DNA of 64,000 nt from Nitrospira sp. (GCA_022226955.1 CP092079.1:2507043-2571042); one strand, 5' to 3'. Shown: positions 8,866 through 18,692, counted from the stretch's first letter. Made by a program: numbers and translations. Notes: generated by a model not told the origin, from the letters alone.

Positions 8866-9642
8866 ATGACCTATCGTATTAAAGTTCCACCACGGACTTT
8901 GCCGGTCGACGAAGCGCACTTAGTCAGCAATCTCGAGCATTGGCTGGAGGGTTTGCGTGTGTACCGCGGTCCATTGCTGGTGGGTGCGGCGATTCTTTTG
9001 CTTGCCGCTGGAATTGTCGGCGGGGTGTTGTGGTACGACAACCAGACGACGCAGAAAGCGCAGGATCTTGAGCGAGAAGCCACGCTCCACTACTTTACGC
9101 GTCCTGCGGACGACCCCAAGAAAGCCGATACGAATCTCAAGGAAGCGGTGGCGCTCTATAAGAGAATTGTGGATGAGTACCCCAGAACAGCGCCCGCTCC
9201 GCTTGCGGCGTTCCATCTTGGGAATGCGCTGGTTCAAGCCAATGAGTTGGATGCGGCCATTGAGGCCTATAAACACTTTATCCTGATGTATGGATCGAAT
9301 GCGTCGTTGCTCGGCCTGGTGCAGCAGCGGTTGGGTTACGTGTATCTTTTGAAGGGGGACCGTGATCAGGCGGCTAAGGCCTACTCAGAGGTATTGGACA
9401 TTCCCGGTGCGTTGAATCGGGATCATGCGTTGTTTGAGCTGGCTCGGCTGGAAGAGAGTCTGTCGAGGCCTGAGGGCGCGTTGGCGCATTATCAGGATCT
9501 GATAAAGAACTATCCGAATTCTCCGCTGGCAAACGAAGCCGCTGTGCGGCTCAAAGTACTTGAAGTGAAGAAGGCCCCGGATCCTGCTCCTGCTTCTTCC
9601 GCACCGGCTGCGCCAGCGCCAGCTACTCCCCCAAAACCATAA
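8866..9642 (+). CDS. YfgM-like membrane-anchored TPR protein
   Basis: 258 residues. A short cytoplasmic N-terminus is followed by one transmembrane helix (about residues 37-57, LLVGAAILLLAAGIVGGVLW). A periplasmic TPR domain follows, with repeats such as APLAAFHLGNALVQANELDAA and HALFELARLEES. The tail is a low-complexity Ala/Pro stretch (residues 235-258). Topology and size match the YfgM/TPR_21 family, which assists periplasmic chaperone traffic at the SecYEG translocon. It is divergently transcribed from bioF across about 150 bases. A hairpin terminator follows. Confidence 0.75.
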   Translation: MTYRIKVPPRTLPVDEAHLVSNLEHWLEGLRVYRGPLLVGAAILLLAAGIVGGVLWYDNQTTQKAQDLEREATLHYFTRPADDPKKADTNLKEAVALYKRIVDEYPRTAPAPLAAFHLGNALVQANELDAAIEAYKHFILMYGSNASLLGLVQQRLGYVYLLKGDRDQAAKAYSEVLDIPGALNRDHALFELARLEESLSRPEGALAHYQDLIKNYPNSPLANEAAVRLKVLEVKKAPDPAPASSAPAAPAPATPPKP

Positions 9643-9656
9643 CCGCCGATTTACGA

Positions 9657-9697
9657 GGCATGGTCGCTTCAGATCTGGAATCTGATTCGACCGTGCC
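9657..9697. terminator. Long hairpin between convergent genes, probable bidirectional terminator
   Basis: GGCATGGTCG (9657-9666) pairs with CGACCGTGCC (9688-9697) with one G-U. An inner stem, TCAGAT with ATCTGA, closes a five-base loop. It lies exactly between the convergent TPR gene and the transglycosylase gene. No strong T-run follows on either strand. Confidence 0.6.
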
Positions 9698-9702
9698 CGT
9701 TA

Positions 9703-11004
9703 TTAGCGGGCGATGTTTAAGAGCTCCCCGGCTTTAATTACGGGGCTGGTCAGGTTGTTCTTTGCCTTCAGCGTCTTCATGGGGATGCTGAATCGCTTTG
9801 AGACTTTCTCAAGCGTGTCCCCTCCGCGTACGCGATACCACCGCTTGCTGTCGGCTTTGGCCCGTTGCGTTTTAGCTGCTGGGAGCGGAGGAAACTTATA
9901 GGAGGGAACGCGGTCCAGAAGCTGAACCACTTTTTCACTGGTTCCTACCGGGACCTTGAGGTGATACGCCGATTCGCCTGGTGGCGTGGCATCGCGCCGG
10001 AGTTCCGGATTCAGGAGCCGTAGCTCTTCGTACGGGATGCCAGTGGTATTGGCGATCGCACGGAAATGGAGCGGGCGATTGACCAGCACTTCTTCAAACT
10101 GATGGGGCGCGACGGAATTCTGTGGGAATCCGTATTGGTCAGGATTTCTTGCAATAACGGTAGCGGCCATAATGCGGGGTACGTATTGTTTTGTTTCGGT
10201 GCGGATCAGTTTTGTTTTCGAGATATCGGAGAAGGTTTCTCCCTGGACCTTATGGAGCGCCCGCATGACCTTGCCTTCGCCAGCATTGTAGGCGGCCATG
10301 GCAAGCGGCCAGGTTCCGAACAGATCGTAGAGATCGCGAAGATAGCGAGCGGCGGCGACCGTTGACTTGATCGGGTCGCGGCGTTCATCCACGTAGTTGT
10401 CGATGCGGAGGCCATAGACCTTTCCCGTGCCCTTCATGAACTGCCAGGGGCCGGTCGCTTTCGCGCGGGAAAAGGCGTAGGGATTGAAACCGCTTTCGAC
10501 TAACGAAAGATAGACTAGATCGCTGGGAATGTTGAATTCGGAGAAGATGTTTTCAACCAATGGCTGATAGCGGCTGAGCCGGATCAGCCATTGTTCAAAG
10601 CGGGACCGGATTGACGTATTGAAGAAGCGAATATGGCTCTGCACGGTAGGATCCATGACGATGGGAATATTATAGGTGATCCCGTCATTGATGGATTGAA
10701 TGGGGCTTGGGTAGAGCATGGGTGCGTTTGATGGATCTTGCGCTGTGGTTTCGAGTGCGCCTCCTGAATCCGAGGTAGATTCAGCCAGCTCGGGAGGGAG
10801 AATGGTCAATTCAGGTTCAAGGGGAACCAGGTTGGCATCCGATTCGTTGTCCTCTTCTGGAACCGCTGCATCCTCAGTTACATCCGGAGCTGCCGTCTCG
10901 GCAAAGCTCTCCTCGACTGGGATCGCGAATGTTCCGATCGCAAGCATGCAGAGAATGAAAAATGGCAATGTCGAGCGGTAGCGCTGATTCAAAATAGACC
11001 TCAA
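9703..11004 (-). CDS. mltD: MltD-like membrane-bound lytic murein transglycosylase with LysM
   Basis: 433 residues. N-terminal signal sequence (about residues 10-36), an acidic linker, then a lysozyme-like SLT domain with catalytic Glu in LVYLSLVESGFNP and the following ATGPWQFMKGTGKVYGL and MAAYNAGEGKV motifs. A C-terminal LysM repeat (YRVRGGDTLEKVSKRFSIP) binds glycan. It cleaves peptidoglycan to 1,6-anhydro-muropeptides in the periplasm, the substrates later salvaged through AmgK/MurU, which are encoded near 49 kb. It has one LysM visible rather than the two or more of E. coli MltD. Confidence 0.85.
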   Translation of the reverse strand: MRSILNQRYRSTLPFFILCMLAIGTFAIPVEESFAETAAPDVTEDAAVPEEDNESDANLVPLEPELTILPPELAESTSDSGGALETTAQDPSNAPMLYPSPIQSINDGITYNIPIVMDPTVQSHIRFFNTSIRSRFEQWLIRLSRYQPLVENIFSEFNIPSDLVYLSLVESGFNPYAFSRAKATGPWQFMKGTGKVYGLRIDNYVDERRDPIKSTVAAARYLRDLYDLFGTWPLAMAAYNAGEGKVMRALHKVQGETFSDISKTKLIRTETKQYVPRIMAATVIARNPDQYGFPQNSVAPHQFEEVLVNRPLHFRAIANTTGIPYEELRLLNPELRRDATPPGESAYHLKVPVGTSEKVVQLLDRVPSYKFPPLPAAKTQRAKADSKRWYRVRGGDTLEKVSKRFSIPMKTLKAKNNLTSPVIKAGELLNIAR

Positions 11005-11312
11005 ATTTTTGTGAAATACCCGTGTTGTTGAGTAGACTATCGATCAGGCTGTGGGTTGTCAAGAAATTGAACGGGTTAGGCGTTCTGCTCTTTGAAGGGG
11101 CCTTTTCGCCTTGGCATGGTTTATCAGGCTTTATTATGGTTACGAGGCCTGTGTTTTGGGAGGATGTGCCGAGTTGCGATGCGAGACGAAACTTCCAGCG
11201 ATTTTGAGATCTTGCGCCCTCCATTTCTTGACAGTCTCGTGGCGCTAGTGGTAGCGTACCGCCTCTTTTCTCGTCACATCTTCACCGGATGATATCGAAG
11301 GAGGATCGGTCA

Positions 11313-12455
11313 ATGTTGAAGCGGTATTTGTTGGCTCCGGGACCTACGCCTGTGCCTCCGGAAGTGTTATTGGCGATGGCCCGTCCGATGATTCATCACC
11401 GGGCGCCTGAGTTCGATCCGATCTTCGCGGAAGTTCGTGAGGGGCTCAAGTGGCTGTTCCAGACCAGGAATGACGTGCTTATGCTGGCTTCTTCCGGCAC
11501 AGGAGGCATGGAAGGGTCGGTGTCGAATTTCCTGTCTCCCGGCGACAAGGCCTTGTGTATCAATGGTGGGAAGTTCGGTGAACGGTGGGGCAAGATCTGT
11601 AAAGCGTTCGGCGTGCAGGTGACTGAGATAAAGGTCGAGTGGGGGCATGCGGTCGACCCGAAGGCCGTGGCGGATGCATTGAAGGCCGATCCTTCGATCA
11701 AGGCCGTGTATGTCCAAGCCAGTGAGACCTCGACCGGAGTATCTCACGATGTGAAAGCACTGGGAGAGATCGTCAAGGGATACGAGAATACGATTTTGGT
11801 CGTCGACGCGATTACCGCGCTCGGAGTGTTCGATATTAAGACCGATGCCTGGGGCCTGGACGTGGTCATTACCGGCTCGCAGAAGGCCCTCATGCTTCCT
11901 CCGGGGATGGCGTTCGTGAGCGTGAGCGACAAAGCCTGGGCAGTTGCGGAAAAAGCCAAGAATGCGTCGTTCTATTTCAATTTCAAGAAAGAGCGCGAGA
12001 ACCAGGCTAAGAACCAAACCTTGTTTACACCGACGGTGTCGCTGATTATCGGCCTCCAAGAGGTCTTCAAAATTATGAAGGGCGAGGGGCTCGATAAGAT
12101 GTTTGCCCGGCAAGGGCAATTGGCCCATGCCATGCGTGAAGGGTTGAAAGCCGCAGGGCTGGCGGTGTTCCCCAAGAATTCACCGAGCGATGCGTTGACC
12201 GCAGTGTGTGCGCCGGATGGTGTGGATGGGCAAGCCATCTATAAGAATCTTCGCGTGCAATACGGAATCACTGCGGCCGGTGGGCAGGATCAATTGAAGG
12301 GGAAGGTGTTCCGTCTCTCGCATATGGGCTATGCCGATCGGTTTGACGTGATCACGGCGGTGGCTGCGACAGAGATGGTCTTGAAAGGCCTTGGCCATTC
12401 TGTGAAGCTGGGCAGCGGCGTAGGCAAGGCGCAAGAAATTTTGATGGCCAAGTAG
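11313..12455 (+). CDS. Class V aminotransferase (serine/alanine-glyoxylate type), serine pathway
   Basis: 380-residue PLP enzyme. Motifs are LLAPGPTPVPPEVL at the N-terminus, LASSGTGGMEG, the PLP aspartate region VVDAITALGVFD, and the Schiff-base lysine in TGSQKALMLPPG. The ATG at 11313 is chosen because AAGGAGGA lies seven bases upstream. The frame opens 24 bases earlier. It is directly followed by serA (15 bases between stop and start), and no serC is visible. This family can use phosphohydroxypyruvate or hydroxypyruvate/glyoxylate, so it probably supplies the transamination step of serine synthesis. Exact donor and acceptor cannot be read from sequence. Confidence 0.85.
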   Translation: MLKRYLLAPGPTPVPPEVLLAMARPMIHHRAPEFDPIFAEVREGLKWLFQTRNDVLMLASSGTGGMEGSVSNFLSPGDKALCINGGKFGERWGKICKAFGVQVTEIKVEWGHAVDPKAVADALKADPSIKAVYVQASETSTGVSHDVKALGEIVKGYENTILVVDAITALGVFDIKTDAWGLDVVITGSQKALMLPPGMAFVSVSDKAWAVAEKAKNASFYFNFKKERENQAKNQTLFTPTVSLIIGLQEVFKIMKGEGLDKMFARQGQLAHAMREGLKAAGLAVFPKNSPSDALTAVCAPDGVDGQAIYKNLRVQYGITAAGGQDQLKGKVFRLSHMGYADRFDVITAVAATEMVLKGLGHSVKLGSGVGKAQEILMAK

Positions 12456-12470
12456 AGGTTGAGGGGAACG

Positions 12471-14072
12471 ATGAGCGCGAATACCGGATTGAAGATTCTG
12501 ATCAGCGATAGCTTGTCCACACAGGGTGTCGAACTTCTCCAAAAAGCGGGTTTCACGGTTGTGGTGAAATCCAAGATGCCGAAAGATGAGTTGCTCAAAG
12601 AGATTAAGGACGCCGATGGGCTGATCGTTCGGTCCGGTACCAAGGTCACTGCGGAGTTGATCGAGGCAGCCCCGAAGTTGAAAATCGTGGGGCGCGCTGG
12701 TTCCGGCCTCGACAATGTCGATACGCCCGCGGCGACTAAGCGCGGCATCGTTGTGATGAATACCCCAGGCGGGAATACCGTCACTACGGCCGAACATACG
12801 ATGTCCATGATCTGTTCCATGGCTCGCCGGATTCCACAGGCCACGGCGTCCGTGAAGGCTGGCAAGTGGGAGAAGGATAAGTTCATGGGGGTCGAGCTCT
12901 ATAATAAGGTGCTCGGCATTGTCGGTGTCGGCCAGATCGGCAGCCATTTGACGAAGATGGCGCAAGGAATCGGCATGCGGGTGATTGCGTACGATCCCTA
13001 TTTGGCTGCGGATCGGGCGGAGAAAATGGGCGTGACGATGATGGAGTTGCCGGATCTGTTCAAGAGTGCCGATATCATTTCGGTCCACACGCCGTTAACG
13101 CCTGAAACCAAGGGGATTATCAACGCGCAGGCCATTGCGACGATGAAGTCCGGAGTCATGATTGTCAATTGCGCCCGCGGCGGCATCATCAACGAGGCCG
13201 ATCTGGTCGAGGCGTTGAAGAGTAAGAAGGTGGCGGCTGCGGCGTTCGACGTATTTGAAGAAGAGCCGGTCAAGGCGGATAATCCTCTCCTGGCATTGGA
13301 TAATTTCATCTGCACCCCGCATATCGGCGCCCAGACGACGGAAGCGCAGGAAAATGTCGCTGTGGGAATCGCCGAACAGGTCGTGGACTATTTCACAAAG
13401 GGTGTTGCCAGAGGCGCCGTGAACATTCCCTCCATTGCCCCGGAATTGTTGCCACGGTTGCAGCCGTATCTCACGTTAGCCGAAAAGCTGGGGTCGTTGC
13501 AGTCGCAGTTGTCCCAGGGCGGGATCGAGCGGGTGACGGTGGAATACAGTGGAGAGGTATCCACGCTCTCCATTGCGCCGCTGACAATCGGAGTGCTCAA
13601 GGGGCTGTTGACGCCGATCATGGAAAACCCGGTGAATTATGTGAACGCTCCGATCGTGGCGAAAGAGCGGGGCATTGAAGTGAAAGAGGTCAAGAGTTCG
13701 GATGCGGGTGACTTCACCAGCCTGATTCGCGTCAAGGTCGAGGCAGGAAAAGCCTCGCATCAGGTGGCGGGCACGTTGTACAACAAAAAAGATGCGCGAG
13801 CGGTCGAGATCGATAGTTTTAAGGTCGAAGTGGTCCCTGAAGGACACATGTTATTTATTCACAATGTCGATCGCCCCGGCGTCATTGGAAACGTCGGCCA
13901 TGTGCTCGGCGAGAACAATATCAATATTGTGCGTATGCAGTGCGCGCTCGAAAAGCGCGGCGGGAATGCCTTGTTGATCATTGGGTCGGATACGGTATTC
14001 CCTGCGGCCGTGCTGGATAAGATCAAGTCCAGCTCCAATATCCTGTCGGTCAAAGTAGCAAATCTCTCCTAA
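12471..14072 (+). CDS. serA: D-3-phosphoglycerate dehydrogenase, long form
   Basis: 533 residues, the long (type I) SerA length. It oxidises 3-phosphoglycerate to phosphohydroxypyruvate with NAD. Substrate/NAD domain: IVRSGTKVT, GRAGSGLDNVD, the Rossmann motif GIVGVGQIGSHL, NCARGGIINE, and the catalytic His in TPHIGAQTTEAQ. An allosteric substrate-binding region follows, then a C-terminal ACT domain (HNVDRPGVIGNVGHVLGENNINI), which suggests feedback by serine. The ATG at 12471 has GAGGGGA upstream. It is co-transcribed with the upstream aminotransferase and probably hisZ and dnaB. Confidence 0.95.
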   Translation: MSANTGLKILISDSLSTQGVELLQKAGFTVVVKSKMPKDELLKEIKDADGLIVRSGTKVTAELIEAAPKLKIVGRAGSGLDNVDTPAATKRGIVVMNTPGGNTVTTAEHTMSMICSMARRIPQATASVKAGKWEKDKFMGVELYNKVLGIVGVGQIGSHLTKMAQGIGMRVIAYDPYLAADRAEKMGVTMMELPDLFKSADIISVHTPLTPETKGIINAQAIATMKSGVMIVNCARGGIINEADLVEALKSKKVAAAAFDVFEEEPVKADNPLLALDNFICTPHIGAQTTEAQENVAVGIAEQVVDYFTKGVARGAVNIPSIAPELLPRLQPYLTLAEKLGSLQSQLSQGGIERVTVEYSGEVSTLSIAPLTIGVLKGLLTPIMENPVNYVNAPIVAKERGIEVKEVKSSDAGDFTSLIRVKVEAGKASHQVAGTLYNKKDARAVEIDSFKVEVVPEGHMLFIHNVDRPGVIGNVGHVLGENNINIVRMQCALEKRGGNALLIIGSDTVFPAAVLDKIKSSSNILSVKVANLS

Positions 14073-14101
14073 CGGTCGGTCGTAGGCGCGTTCGGTCTGC
14101 T

Positions 14102-15211
14102 ATGCCTCCTGCTTCTTCCAAGACGCGCATTGGTCTCGGACAGACCTCTCCCTTGCCTTTGCAAGATCGGTCGCTGGTCCCATCCGGGATGGCGACCATT
14201 TTGCCTGCTGTCGCAAAGCAAGTCAGAGTGCTTGAGTCGCAGCTGCTCGAACGTCTGACCCGCCGTGGGTATGACGAGATTATTCTACCGACATTCGAAT
14301 ATCTTGATGTGCTGACTCCCGGGCTGGAGCCCGAGCTGATCGAGAAGTGCTACACGTTTGCCGACCGCACTACCGGCCGGGTTCTTCTCCTGCGGCCGGA
14401 CGCGACCGCTCAGATCGCTCGAACCGTGGCAATGGGCATGATGGGGACGCAGTTGCCGGTGCGCGTGTCCTATCGCACCTCCGTGTTTCGGTATGAGCCG
14501 GAGCACGCTGGGCGTGATCGGGAAATTTTTCAAGTCGGCGCAGAGTATATCGGAGCGGATGATGCCGCTGCCGACAGCGAGATGCTGATCCTGATGATCG
14601 AGTGCTTGAAGCAGGTCGGCCTCAGATCCTTTAAAATTTCACTGGGGCATGTGGGATTTTTTAAAGGGTTGCTGGTTAGAGCAGGGCTGTCTCCAAGCGG
14701 GCAAAAGCGAGCAGAGCAGGCGGCGGCTCGTAAAGATCTTCCGCGTCTACAGGAAATTCTTGCCGGTGAACAGGTGACCGCGCGTCAGGCCGCGACCATT
14801 TTAGAGGCGCCTGAGTTGTGTGGGCAGGCTGAAGTATTAGACCGAGGTCGAATCCTTGCCAAAGGCGATAAGTTTGCGACGCAGGCGCTGATTCGGCTCG
14901 CGGCGGTCTATCGGCTGTTATGTCACGCCGGCCATCAGGATGTGCTCTTTCTGGATCTCGGCGAGTTTCGCGGGTTCGATTACTACGATGGCATCGTGTT
15001 CGATGTGTTTGCTGAAGGAGTCGGCGTCGAATTGGGGGGTGGCGGACGCTATGACCACCTCATCGGCCGGTTTGGGCGAAATATTCCTTCCACAGGGTTT
15101 GCCTTCAACGTCGATCGCCTATTTCGCGGACTACAAGTACAGTCTTCTGCAAGTATCGTAAGAGGTGATGTGTCCAGTCGGATCCAGAAGGGATCCAAGA
15201 GGACGTCATGA
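14102..15211 (+). CDS. hisZ: ATP phosphoribosyltransferase regulatory subunit (HisRS paralogue)
   Basis: 369-residue class II histidyl-tRNA-synthetase-like protein. It keeps the catalytic fold (EIILPTFEYLDV, LLLRPDATAQIART, SYRTSVFRYEPEHAGRDREIFQVGAEYIG) and the GFDYYDGIVFDVF segment, but lacks the C-terminal anticodon-binding domain of HisS. HisZ normally activates short-form HisG in the first step of histidine synthesis. No hisG is in this window, so function rests on family resemblance. Its end overlaps the dnaB start by four bases (ATGA), which implies translational coupling. Confidence 0.85.
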   Translation: MPPASSKTRIGLGQTSPLPLQDRSLVPSGMATILPAVAKQVRVLESQLLERLTRRGYDEIILPTFEYLDVLTPGLEPELIEKCYTFADRTTGRVLLLRPDATAQIARTVAMGMMGTQLPVRVSYRTSVFRYEPEHAGRDREIFQVGAEYIGADDAAADSEMLILMIECLKQVGLRSFKISLGHVGFFKGLLVRAGLSPSGQKRAEQAAARKDLPRLQEILAGEQVTARQAATILEAPELCGQAEVLDRGRILAKGDKFATQALIRLAAVYRLLCHAGHQDVLFLDLGEFRGFDYYDGIVFDVFAEGVGVELGGGGRYDHLIGRFGRNIPSTGFAFNVDRLFRGLQVQSSASIVRGDVSSRIQKGSKRTS

Positions 15212-16560
15212 AGCCGTTTGCGACCGTCGATCTGTCTCAGCCGAAATTGCCTCCGCAGAATCTTGAAGCGGAACAGTCCGTGCTAGGCGCCATTCTGCTG
15301 GATAATCTGGCCATGCCGAAGGCGATGGAATTGCTGGTCGAGGAGAATTTCTATCGTACGGCCCATCGCAAAGTATTTCGCGCCATGCTCGATCTGTCGG
15401 ATGTCGGTGAAGTCATCGACCAGATCACCCTGACTGAACGGTTGAAATCCAAGGGGGAACTGGAATCGATCGGCGGCGCAGCGTTTCTCGCTGAGTTGGT
15501 CCAGTCAGTATCCAGTTCCGCGAACATCCGGTATCACTGCAAGATTGTGCGTGACAAAGCGGTGGCGCGCGAGCTGATTCATACCTCGACGGAAGTGCTG
15601 ACGAGGGGGTATGAAGGAACGACATCCATCGACGATCTGCTCGACTTTGCCGAGCGTTCGGTGTTCAGCATTGCCCAGGGGAAGCTTGAACGAGCGTTCA
15701 CGCCGATCAACGACATCATCAAGGAAAGTCTCGATCTTGTCGACAAACTGTCGAAGCGGAAAGAGCATGTCACGGGGGTTCCGACGGGGTATTACGATCT
15801 CGACGATCTGACCGCCGGGCTTCAGCCGTCCGACCTTGTGATCGTCGCGGCCCGTCCCAGTATGGGGAAGACCAGCCTGGCCTTGGGGTTTGCGACGCAT
15901 GCCGCGATCCACGCTAAGGCGGTGGTCGGCATATTCAGTCTCGAAATGTCCAAGCCGCAAATCGTGCTGCGTATGTTGAGCTCGGAGGCGCGAGTCGATT
16001 CGCACGGACTTCGGACGGGAAAATTGCAAAAGGAAGATTGGTGGAGGCTGGCCGAAGCAGCAGGGCGGCTGGAGCAAGCGCCGATTTTTATCGATGACAC
16101 CGGCGGGATCACGGTACAGCAGATGCGCGGGAAAGCCCGCCGCCTCAAGGCGGAGAAGGGGCTGGATCTTCTGATCGTCGACTATTTGCAGCTCATGCAA
16201 GGACGGAGCGATTCGGAGTCGCGACAGCAGGAAATCTCCGATATTTCCCGGTCGCTCAAGGCCTTGGCGAAAGAGCTGAATGTGCCGGTCGTGGCGCTCT
16301 CACAGCTCAGCCGGGCGGTTGAAGCGCGAAAGCCGCCGATTCCCATGCTGGCCGACTTGCGTGAGTCTGGCGCGATCGAGCAGGACGCCGACGTGGTGAT
16401 GTTCATCTATCGCGAAGAAGTCTACGACCAGAATTCCGAGCGAAAAGGCATCGCCGATATTATCGTGAGCAAACATCGCAATGGACCGATCGGGAAGCGA
16501 GATCTTTTTTTTCACGATCGGTTTGCGAAGTTTGAAAGCCTCGACAACCGCGAATCCTGA
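15208..16560 (+). CDS. dnaB: Replicative DNA helicase DnaB
   Basis: 450 residues. The N-terminal DnaB domain (PPQNLEAEQSVLGAILLD) contacts primase. The C-terminal RecA-like motor has Walker A ARPSMGKTSLAL, Walker B region LDLLIVDYLQLM, and KALAKELNVPVVALSQLSRAVE with ADLRESGAIEQDADVV. It is a ring helicase unwinding 5'-3' at the replication fork. It begins inside the end of hisZ. No intein is present. Confidence 0.95.
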   Translation: MKPFATVDLSQPKLPPQNLEAEQSVLGAILLDNLAMPKAMELLVEENFYRTAHRKVFRAMLDLSDVGEVIDQITLTERLKSKGELESIGGAAFLAELVQSVSSSANIRYHCKIVRDKAVARELIHTSTEVLTRGYEGTTSIDDLLDFAERSVFSIAQGKLERAFTPINDIIKESLDLVDKLSKRKEHVTGVPTGYYDLDDLTAGLQPSDLVIVAARPSMGKTSLALGFATHAAIHAKAVVGIFSLEMSKPQIVLRMLSSEARVDSHGLRTGKLQKEDWWRLAEAAGRLEQAPIFIDDTGGITVQQMRGKARRLKAEKGLDLLIVDYLQLMQGRSDSESRQQEISDISRSLKALAKELNVPVVALSQLSRAVEARKPPIPMLADLRESGAIEQDADVVMFIYREEVYDQNSERKGIADIIVSKHRNGPIGKRDLFFHDRFAKFESLDNRES

Positions 16561-16644
16561 AGTCGTTTGACGGGTCTTTTCCTCAGTCGGTATAATTCTC
16601 TCCAGTTAGTAACGCACTCCGAGTCCTTTTTCCCCAAGGCTATT

Positions 16645-18501
16645 GTGAATACACGACGCTGGTTCTCGATTGCTTCCTCATGGTCATTTTTCGATCGCAC
16701 GCCACTGTGCGCGGGGCGTGGGGTTTTTGCAGGTCTCATTCCTCTTGTGGTGGTGGCTTGTGCGGCAGCGCCACATCCTCAGGAAGCGGCGCCAGCTGGG
16801 ACAACACCGAAAAAACCGGCTGTGGCTCAGGCTGTGGATGCGTCAGCATCGTATCATTTCATGCTGGGATACCAAGCTGAGTTGGCCCAAGACCATGACC
16901 GGGCGATTCAGGAATATCGCGCGGTCTTGAAGACCGATCCGAACTCGCGTTCCGTCAAGGCCCGATTGGCCGGGATCTATTTCAATTTAGGCGACATGGC
17001 CAATGCCGCCCGCTATGCGGAAGAAGTTGGCGAAGGTAGCGGCCAGGACGCGCAGCAACTGACGCAGATGGCGGGCATTCTCGCCAGTGCTGGCAAGCCG
17101 GATCGAGCGCTTCGATTATTAGATCTGGCGATTGAGCGTGATCCAGGGCAAGGCGATGCCTATTTTCCCAAAGCGATTATCCTCGTCAATCAGAAGCGGC
17201 TGGCCGAGGCCGAGCAGACGGCGAAACAAGGATTAAAAGTTTCGCCGGAGTCCCCAATCGGCCACTACTATCTCGGCAGAATTTTTCTCGAATCGGGCAA
17301 GCAGGACGAGGCGTTGGCAAGTTTCGAGCGGGCCATCGCGAGCAATGCGGCGTTTGAACCGGCTTATCTTGCGCAAGCGTCGCTGTATGAAATCCGTCAG
17401 GAGCGAGAAAAAGCGATTGCGGTGCTCAAACGATATCTTGAGCGGGTAAATCCCAATAATAAGGATATCCGGCAACATTTGATTCAGCTCTACGTCAATA
17501 CTAAGGATTATGCCGGCGGCCTCGCGGAACTCGACAAGATGCTGGCTGAAGACCCTGGCGATCTCGATGTGCAGCTGCGGATGGCACTGATCTACGGAGA
17601 GAAAAAGGAGTTTCCTAAAGCTATTGAGCTTCTTCAGGCGGTGCTCAAAGCGCGGCCTGCCGAGCTCAAAGTACGAGACTATCTTGGGTATCTCTATGAA
17701 GAAACCAAGGAGTTTCCCAAAGCGGCGGAAACCTATCAGTTTAATATTCAGCTTGATCCTTCGTATGCGGACAGCCATATGCATCTTGGTGTCTTGCAGT
17801 ATCGTCTCAAAGCCTATCCTGCTGCGATCACGCATTTGGCTGAGTCGACGCGGATCAATCCCAAGCAACCGGAGTCGTTTATTGTGCTGGGGCTGGCGTA
17901 TCTCCAGACTGAGCAGTTTGAAAAATCTTCGAGCACGTTTGAAGAGGGAATTCGCCAGCACCCGAAGAACGCAGATCTGCACTTCAACCTTGGAACGGCC
18001 TACGATAAGCTCAATCGCTTCGACGACGTGGTGAAGTCGATGGAGTTAGCCTTGAGTCTGGACCCGCACCACGCCGATGCGTTGAATTATCTTGGCTATA
18101 GCTATGCGGAGCGCGGCATTAAGATGGAGCAGGCCTTGTCGCTGACCAAGCAGGCTGTGGCGCTCAAACCGGACAATGGGTATTACGTCGATAGTCTCGG
18201 CTGGGCCTTTTATAAGCTAGGGAAATTCAATGAGGCGCTCACTGAGATTAAGCGCGCGGCTGCGCTAGTGGGCGACGATCCAGTGATCTATGAGCATCTT
18301 GGCGATATTTATGTGAAGCAGCAGAAGCTATCCGAGGCAAAGGAAGCCTGGCTTCATTCACTAGAGCTCGATCCTTCAAACGAAAAGCTGTTTCAACGGT
18401 TCCGCGAGCAGGGTCTTGGCGATCCTGCCAGCGAAGAGCGTATCCAACAAGCTAAACGTCGCGTATCGGAGAAGAGACAATCTCTGCAGGCCGCCCCCTG
18501 A
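16645..18501 (+). CDS. Long TPR-repeat lipoprotein
   Basis: 618 residues from a GTG at 16645. The frame is open from 16567, but the extra part lacks signal-peptide logic. The N-terminus has a hydrophobic segment ending in a lipobox-like VVVAC, so it is probably lipid-anchored in the envelope. About twelve to fourteen tetratricopeptide repeats follow (for example AYFPKAIILVNQKRLAEAE, PIGHYYLGRIFLESGKQDEA, ADLHFNLGTAYDKLNRFDD). It is a scaffold protein. PilF/PilW-like or polysaccharide-export roles are possible but unproven. The last codons carry one copy of a 44-bp repeat that recurs downstream beyond a small cassette, so the present C-terminus may be acquired. Confidence 0.85.
   Translation: MNTRRWFSIASSWSFFDRTPLCAGRGVFAGLIPLVVVACAAAPHPQEAAPAGTTPKKPAVAQAVDASASYHFMLGYQAELAQDHDRAIQEYRAVLKTDPNSRSVKARLAGIYFNLGDMANAARYAEEVGEGSGQDAQQLTQMAGILASAGKPDRALRLLDLAIERDPGQGDAYFPKAIILVNQKRLAEAEQTAKQGLKVSPESPIGHYYLGRIFLESGKQDEALASFERAIASNAAFEPAYLAQASLYEIRQEREKAIAVLKRYLERVNPNNKDIRQHLIQLYVNTKDYAGGLAELDKMLAEDPGDLDVQLRMALIYGEKKEFPKAIELLQAVLKARPAELKVRDYLGYLYEETKEFPKAAETYQFNIQLDPSYADSHMHLGVLQYRLKAYPAAITHLAESTRINPKQPESFIVLGLAYLQTEQFEKSSSTFEEGIRQHPKNADLHFNLGTAYDKLNRFDDVVKSMELALSLDPHHADALNYLGYSYAERGIKMEQALSLTKQAVALKPDNGYYVDSLGWAFYKLGKFNEALTEIKRAAALVGDDPVIYEHLGDIYVKQQKLSEAKEAWLHSLELDPSNEKLFQRFREQGLGDPASEERIQQAKRRVSEKRQSLQAAP
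18427..18470 (+). repeat. 44-bp direct repeat, left copy (inside the TPR gene 3' end)
   Basis: Identical over 44 bases to 19413-19456. It encodes ASEERIQQAKRRVS in the TPR lipoprotein. After the repeat the two copies diverge but still encode related tails (EKRQSLQAAP and DKIQSKQSAQ, each then a stop). It flanks the nucleotidyltransferase cassette on the left. Confidence 0.95.
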
Positions 18502-18692
18502 CCCCACGATTCCGGTGTGATGCCTCAGGACCCCTGGTTTTATGCAAACGAGGTCCGCAATGGAGCGGATGTGCTCGCCTGGCACGCCAATAGTTGGATA
18601 AGTAGCGGCGCAGGCCTCGGCGGTTGTCTCATGCGTCAGGTCGGTGGACATTTCTACTATTCCATTTGCACATCCGCTACAATGGAGACATT

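Noticed and set aside
18496-18692. Short protein-like frame (starting MPQDPWFYANEVRNG) in the gap before the nucleotidyltransferase
   Set aside because: About 55 codons with no ribosome-binding site, running through the start region of the next gene. I could not distinguish it from chance.
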